DNA from: Methylibium sp964622685
Lineage (GTDB): Bacteria; Pseudomonadota; Gammaproteobacteria; Burkholderiales; Burkholderiaceae_C
Direction of reading: 5' to 3'
DNA: 8,524 bases
Assembly: GCA_964622685.1 (NCBI GenBank)
Contig: CAZUUU010000143.1
Span: 1-8,524, forward strand
Part shown: in pieces, positions 7,245 through 8,524 of the stretch
Layout of the letters: the number at the start of each line of letters is the position of its first letter
Numbering within the stretch: position 1 is the first letter of the stretch
The notes under the pieces: generated by a model
Databases searched by the model: none
What the model saw: only the letters and a program-made list of their open reading frames with translations
What the model was told of the DNA's origin: nothing
Translations under genes and position numbers: made by a program

Positions 7245-7916
7245 ATGATCACCGTCCATCACCTGAACAACTCGCGCTCACAGCGCGTGCTGTGGCTGCT
7301 CGAGGAGCTCGGCCTGCAGTACGAGGTCAAGCGCTACCAGCGCGACCGCAAGACCCTGCTCGCGCCGCCCGAACTGCTGGCGGTGCACCCGCTCGGCAAG
7401 TCGCCGGTCATCAGCGACGGCGCGCTGACGCTGGCCGAGTCCGGCGCCATCCTCGAGTACCTGGTGGCCCGCTACGGCCCGGGTCGCCTCGCACCGCAGC
7501 CCGGCACGCCGGCCCACTTGCGCTACGTCTACTGGATGCACTTCGCCGAAGGCTCGGCGATGTCGCCCCTGCTGATGAAGCTGGTGTTCGACCGCGTCGA
7601 GAGCGCGCCGATGCCCTTCTTCGCCAGGCCGATCGCGCGCGCGATCTCCGGCAAGGTCAAGGCCATGATGGTCGAGCCCAACATCAAGCGCCACCTCGAC
7701 TTCATGGAGAACGAGCTGGCGCAAGGGCCCTGGTTCACCGGCGAGCAGTTCACCGCGGCCGACATCCAGATGAGCTTCCCGGTCGAAGCGGCTGCGGCAC
7801 GCGGCGGGCTGGACGCCAGCCGGCCTCGCCTGATGCAGTTCCTCTCGCGCATCCATGCGCGCCCCGCCTACCTGCGCGCCCTCGAGACCGGCGGCCCCTA
7901 CGAGCTGATGCGTTGA
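7245..7916 (+). CDS. Glutathione S-transferase family protein
   Basis: The 223-aa cytosolic protein has an N-terminal thioredoxin-like domain (1-80) and a C-terminal all-helical domain (about 90-215). In the first, the stretch HHLNNSRSQRVLWLLEELGL holds Ser10 as the likely glutathione-activating residue, PLGKSPV carries the cis-Pro at 54, and AESGAI (64-69) has the Glu-Ser pair that binds the gamma-glutamyl group. In the second, GPWFTGEQFTAADIQM (161-176) contains the N-capping box and conserved Asp173. It resembles the yeast Gtt1-type group common in proteobacteria; the electrophilic substrate cannot be told. ATG at 7245 is chosen because the family starts MITVHHL or similar, although the frame is open far upstream as an antisense shadow of rlmD. 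Its stop is 18 bp from that of the convergent rpoS. Confidence 0.93.
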   Translation: MITVHHLNNSRSQRVLWLLEELGLQYEVKRYQRDRKTLLAPPELLAVHPLGKSPVISDGALTLAESGAILEYLVARYGPGRLAPQPGTPAHLRYVYWMHFAEGSAMSPLLMKLVFDRVESAPMPFFARPIARAISGKVKAMMVEPNIKRHLDFMENELAQGPWFTGEQFTAADIQMSFPVEAAAARGGLDASRPRLMQFLSRIHARPAYLRALETGGPYELMR

Positions 7917-7934
7917 CGGCGCCGAGGCGCTGCT

Positions 7935-8524
7935 TCAGAAGATCGAGTCGCGGTCGACGCCGTTGCGTGCCATCCGGCGCTTGAGCTTGAGCAAGGCCTC
8001 CTGCTGGATCTGGCGGATGCGCTCGCGGGTCAGTCCGAGACGCTCGGCCAGCACTTCCAGCGTTTCGGGCTCGCGATCGTGCAGGCCGTAGCGGCCGGTC
8101 AGGACCTCGCGCTCGCGTTCGCTCAGCTCGTCCAGCCCGTGCTGCAACAGCACGTCGAGCTCATGGCTCAGGGTGTGGCCCATCGGGTCGGCGGCCTGAT
8201 CGTCGGCCACCAAGTCGATCACGGTCTCGGCGCCATTGCCGCTGCTCTGGCGCTCGAGCGGTGCGTCCAGCGAAGTGGGTTGCTCGGCATAGCGCAGCAG
8301 ATCGGTGACCTCGGCCGCGGTCCGACCGACCGCCGACGCGATGTCCTCGACACGCACCGCGCGGCCTTCCTCCCCCGCCGCAGCGTCGGCCTCGAGCGCG
8401 CGGCGCGCTTTCAGGACCTGGTTGAGCTCGCGCACGACATGCACCGGCAGCCGTACCAGGCGCGCCTGATGCATGATCGCCCGCTCGATGCTCTGGCGGA
8501 TCCACCACGACGCATAGGTCGAGA
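7935..8524 (-). CDS. rpoS: RNA polymerase sigma factor RpoS (partial, N-terminal part outside window)
   Basis: This sigma-70 family factor directs transcription in stationary phase and general stress. The last 195 residues are present. They begin in region 2.4 with STYASWWIRQSIERAIMHQ and continue into RLVRLPVHVVRELNQVL (region 3.0), which resembles RpoS of E. coli more than RpoD. Region 3 covers about residues 30-115, and region 4 (about 120-190) holds SEREREVLTGRYGL and the DNA-binding helix-turn-helix TLEVLAERLGLTRERIRQIQ. The end, NGVDRDSIF, fits RpoS proteins, which finish soon after region 4. Region 3 has an Ala/Glu-rich stretch, EADAAAGEEGRAV, likely a surface loop. The upstream gene (nlpD in many relatives) lies outside the window. 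No terminator is visible after the stop. Confidence 0.94.
   Translation of the reverse strand, partial: STYASWWIRQSIERAIMHQARLVRLPVHVVRELNQVLKARRALEADAAAGEEGRAVRVEDIASAVGRTAAEVTDLLRYAEQPTSLDAPLERQSSGNGAETVIDLVADDQAADPMGHTLSHELDVLLQHGLDELSEREREVLTGRYGLHDREPETLEVLAERLGLTRERIRQIQQEALLKLKRRMARNGVDRDSIF

Noticed and set aside
5812..7248. Plus-strand open frame opposite rlmD
   Set aside because: Antisense shadow of rlmD; no domain and no ribosome site, and it starts within the terminator of the preceding gene.
7919..7930. GCGCC/GGCGC inverted repeat between GST and rpoS as a shared terminator
   Set aside because: The loop would be 2 nt and no T-run follows on either strand.

Overview
The window is a stretch of GC-rich chromosome (about two thirds G+C by eye) that reads as core genome of a beta-proteobacterium, most likely in Burkholderiales near the Rubrivivax/Leptothrix group. 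This rests on the protein character of CarA, Bfr, HemP and RpoS, on third-position G/C in every gene, and on an rpoS-rlmD neighbourhood that is common in that order. I see no insertion sequence, phage gene, CRISPR array, tRNA or rRNA. Genes are tightly packed; the longest gap is 225 bases.

Left part (1-3230, minus strand): carB (3' part outside the window) and carA, the two subunits of carbamoyl-phosphate synthetase. The two cistrons are one base apart. carA starts with GTG and has a strong -10 box far upstream, giving a predicted leader of about 126 nt with several small hairpins.

Middle part (3456-4957): an iron and heme block. bfr (bacterioferritin, iron storage) is followed on the same strand by bfd (the [2Fe-2S] ferredoxin that reduces bacterioferritin to release iron), a 25-codon ORF for a tiny membrane peptide, and hemP (hemin uptake protein). 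bfd has its own promoter with a Fur-box-like sequence between -35 and -10, so bfd, the micro-ORF and hemP look like one iron-starvation operon, while bfr has no visible Fur box. Convergent to hemP lies a GlcG/HbpS-type (DUF336) gene of a family that includes heme binders.

Right part (5089-8524): a Bax inhibitor-1/YccA-type seven-helix membrane protein with a strong Shine-Dalgarno and a clear rho-independent terminator; rlmD (23S rRNA m5U1939 methyltransferase) on the minus strand; a divergent glutathione S-transferase; and the 3' two thirds or so of rpoS, convergent to the transferase and running off the right edge.

No large unknown system is present. The best candidates for something undescribed are the 25-aa membrane peptide coupled to hemP inside the Fur-type operon, the replacement of the ferroxidase ligand Glu127 by Thr in Bfr, and a 53-bp divergent rlmD/GST spacer where both genes lack a Shine-Dalgarno and have -10-like boxes next to their start codons.
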